A DNA stretch of 61,729 bases, taken from the NCBI RefSeq assembly GCF_004795745.1, contig NZ_SDGV01000008.1:1-61729 (forward strand). The letters run 5' to 3'. Positions 60,299-61,729 of the stretch are shown in pieces. Every line of letters starts with the position of its first letter. Within the stretch, counting starts at the first letter, position 1. The stretch is from Vagococcus silagei (GTDB taxonomy: Bacteria > Bacillota > Bacilli > Lactobacillales > Vagococcaceae). A program made the translations under genes and the position numbers. A model generated the notes under the pieces. That model was not told the origin of the DNA and ran no database searches. It was given only the letters and a program-made list of their open reading frames with translations.

Positions 60299-61253
60299 AA
60301 AACCATTATGGAAGAGAATAATAAAAGTGATAATGATGATCCTTGCAGGATTATTCATTTTACTTGCGGTCACATTAACGACAACAACAATTATTCATCG
60401 TGTGAGTTTAAATAAAGAAGCGAATCAAATTAAACCTTACGGCAAACAAATTCCTGTGTTTGACGGTAAAATAAATGTTGTAGATGAAGGGAAAGGCGAT
60501 CAAGTCATCGTCTTATTACCTGGTCAAGGAACTGCCAGTCCTTACTATGATTTTAAACCTCTTATCGATGATCTTAAGAAAGAAAACAGAGTGGTGACAA
60601 TCGAACCGTTTGGATATGGATTAAGTACACAAACTAAGCGTCCCAGAACAATTGAAAATTATACAGAGGAACTTCATGCTGTGACTGAAAAATTAGGACT
60701 CAAGAAATATATCGTCATGGGACATTCAATTACGGGTTTGTATGCTGTTAATTATGCACAAACTTATGCTTCAGAAATGCAAGGCTTTATTGGGATAGAT
60801 ACAAGTACGCCTGAGCAACCATGGCCTGGTATCGATATGACTTTCTTTGATTTGTTAAAGAGTACCGGTATCTTTAGAGCTGTGATTGCAACTAATCCTA
60901 CTAAAAATTTAGGGATTGCGGAAGATGATCCAAATTTTGAACAAATTCGTTTAGTGACAATGAAAAACATGAGTAGTCGTAACATGGCTGAAGAATTGCA
61001 AGAATTATCGAACAGCTTTCCAAATTCAAGAGGACTTAAATATCCTAAAAACATGCCAGTTTTGTTATTTGTAGCACGTAGCGAAAATGCTATGGAAAAT
61101 TGGTTGAAACTTCATGAACAACAGATTGAAGGTCTAGATCACGGGAAAGTAATCGAGCTAGACGGTCCACACTATTTACATCATGAACAAGAAGAAACGA
61201 TATACAAAGAATCAGAAGATTTTATTCAAAATGTGATTCAAAAACAATCATAA
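60279..61253 (+). CDS. membrane-anchored alpha/beta hydrolase
   Basis: This 324-residue protein has one N-terminal membrane helix (about 13-38) and an extracellular alpha/beta-hydrolase domain: LLPGQGTASP (oxyanion side), nucleophile elbow GHSITG (about 149-154) and a late histidine (DGPHYLHHE). It is an esterase or lipase-like enzyme of unknown substrate. Translation is coupled to the TetR gene. Confidence 0.87.
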   Translation: MKTNQIKKPLWKRIIKVIMMILAGLFILLAVTLTTTTIIHRVSLNKEANQIKPYGKQIPVFDGKINVVDEGKGDQVIVLLPGQGTASPYYDFKPLIDDLKKENRVVTIEPFGYGLSTQTKRPRTIENYTEELHAVTEKLGLKKYIVMGHSITGLYAVNYAQTYASEMQGFIGIDTSTPEQPWPGIDMTFFDLLKSTGIFRAVIATNPTKNLGIAEDDPNFEQIRLVTMKNMSSRNMAEELQELSNSFPNSRGLKYPKNMPVLLFVARSENAMENWLKLHEQQIEGLDHGKVIELDGPHYLHHEQEETIYKESEDFIQNVIQKQS

Positions 61254-61318
61254 ATCGGTTGAAATTATTAATCGGACTATTAAAATAAAAAAATATTTGT
61301 AATTTTTGAGGTAAACAA

Positions 61319-61347
61319 TTGCATTTAGATGTGCAATATGGTATATT
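61319..61347 (+). promoter_or_regulatory. promoter of the cold-shock gene
   Basis: TTGCAT, 17-base spacer, TATATT. Transcription would start about 120 bases before the ATG, giving the long 5' leader typical of cold-shock mRNAs. Confidence 0.6.
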
Positions 61348-61474
61348 AATTCACGTAGTATATTTGATATATTTTTAGGAAAATTTTGATCTATAAACAT
61401 TTCTCCTATTAAGCGTCACATCTATTGCAACAATATAAGCGTACAACGTGCGCATAATAAGGAGGAAGCTAAAA

Positions 61475-61675
61475 ATGGCTCAAGGAACAGTAAAATGGTT
61501 TAACGCAGAAAAAGGATTTGGATTTATCTCTCAAGAAGGTGGAGATGATGTATTTGCACACTTCTCAGCTATCCAAGGTGAAGGATTCAAAACTTTAGAA
61601 GAAGGCCAAGAAGTTACTTTTGATATTGAAGAAGGTCAACGTGGACTTCAAGCAACAAACATCGAAAAAGCTTAA
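61475..61675 (+). CDS. csp: cold-shock protein (CSD family)
   Basis: The 66-residue OB-fold protein has both RNA-binding motifs (KGFGFI and DVFAHF) and the usual start [11 protein letters not shown]. Such proteins bind single-stranded RNA and act as RNA chaperones. AAGGAGGAAG lies before the ATG at 61475; the open frame further upstream is leader sequence. The window ends 54 bases downstream without a complete terminator. Confidence 0.96.
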   Translation: MAQGTVKWFNAEKGFGFISQEGGDDVFAHFSAIQGEGFKTLEEGQEVTFDIEEGQRGLQATNIEKA

Positions 61676-61729
61676 TTAAAATTAAACTTATAGCATCTGA
61701 GATTATTCGGCTCTTTGTCAAACTGGACT

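Noticed and set aside
1-61729. Prophage, insertion sequence or integrative element
   Set aside because: No integrase, transposase, phage structural gene or flanking direct repeats were seen; gene order is mostly that of core Firmicutes operons.

Overview
The window reads as chromosomal DNA of a low-GC Gram-positive coccus in the Enterococcaceae. Vagococcus or a close Enterococcus relative is my best guess, inferred only from gene content and order. The clues are strong AGGAGG-type ribosome binding sites with frequent GTG/TTG starts, the ytxG/ytxH-ccpA order, two adjacent RimI-type acetyltransferases between tsaB and tsaD, a fused RNase PH/XTP pyrophosphatase after murI, the polA-mutM-coaE-nrdR-dnaB-dnaI replication block, and an LPXTG surface enzyme. 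I saw no tRNA, rRNA, CRISPR array, insertion sequence or prophage.

Layout. 1-4.5 kb: a type I restriction HsdR subunit without partners in view, and a BaiN/YhiN-type flavoprotein. 4.5-11.8 kb: a GntR/UTRA regulator divergent from a 1956-residue cell-wall-anchored GH31 glycosidase carrying FnIII, CBM32-like, dockerin-like, cohesin-like and seven FIVAR modules; the gap between them holds a candidate operator and cre-like sites. 12-13.8 kb: oleate hydratase. 13.9-19.1 kb: a tight three-gene operon of a MoxR-like AAA+ ATPase with a large insertion, a coiled-coil/beta-propeller-like protein and a vWA (MIDAS) protein; this is the least explained system here. 19.2-25 kb: small membrane proteins and lipoproteins around glutamate dehydrogenase and glucose-6-phosphate isomerase. 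25.2-26 kb: a FolD homologue in which the catalytic Lys and Gln are both Leu. 26.2-30.4 kb: a surface nuclease, an MscS channel, the ytxG/ytxH pair and CcpA.

30.4-38.1 kb: accessory genes (NUDIX, DsrE, two related GNATs, lipoprotein hydrolase, LysR plus a CofE-like protein, ribokinase, an unknown protein) with two long hairpin elements in intergenic DNA. 38.2-44.1 kb: an essential-gene operon (tsaB, rimI, a second GNAT, tsaD, murI, rph-ham1 fusion, phosphodiesterase, cbpB). 44.2-50.8 kb: amphi-Trp protein, OsmC, small membrane proteins, a disordered protein next to murC, a MaoC-like protein, Bax inhibitor-1 protein, and a GntR/DUF1648 pair whose promoter lies inside a large inverted repeat. 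51-59 kb: polA, mutM, coaE, nrdR, dnaB, dnaI, yceD, rpmF. 59-61.7 kb: a GNAT, a TetR/hydrolase operon and a cold-shock gene with a leader.

Most genes here are housekeeping genes. The points most worth following are the AAA+/propeller/vWA operon, the FolD homologue lacking its catalytic residues, the modular surface glycosidase, the CofE-like protein in a lineage not known to make F420, and the two long intergenic hairpins.
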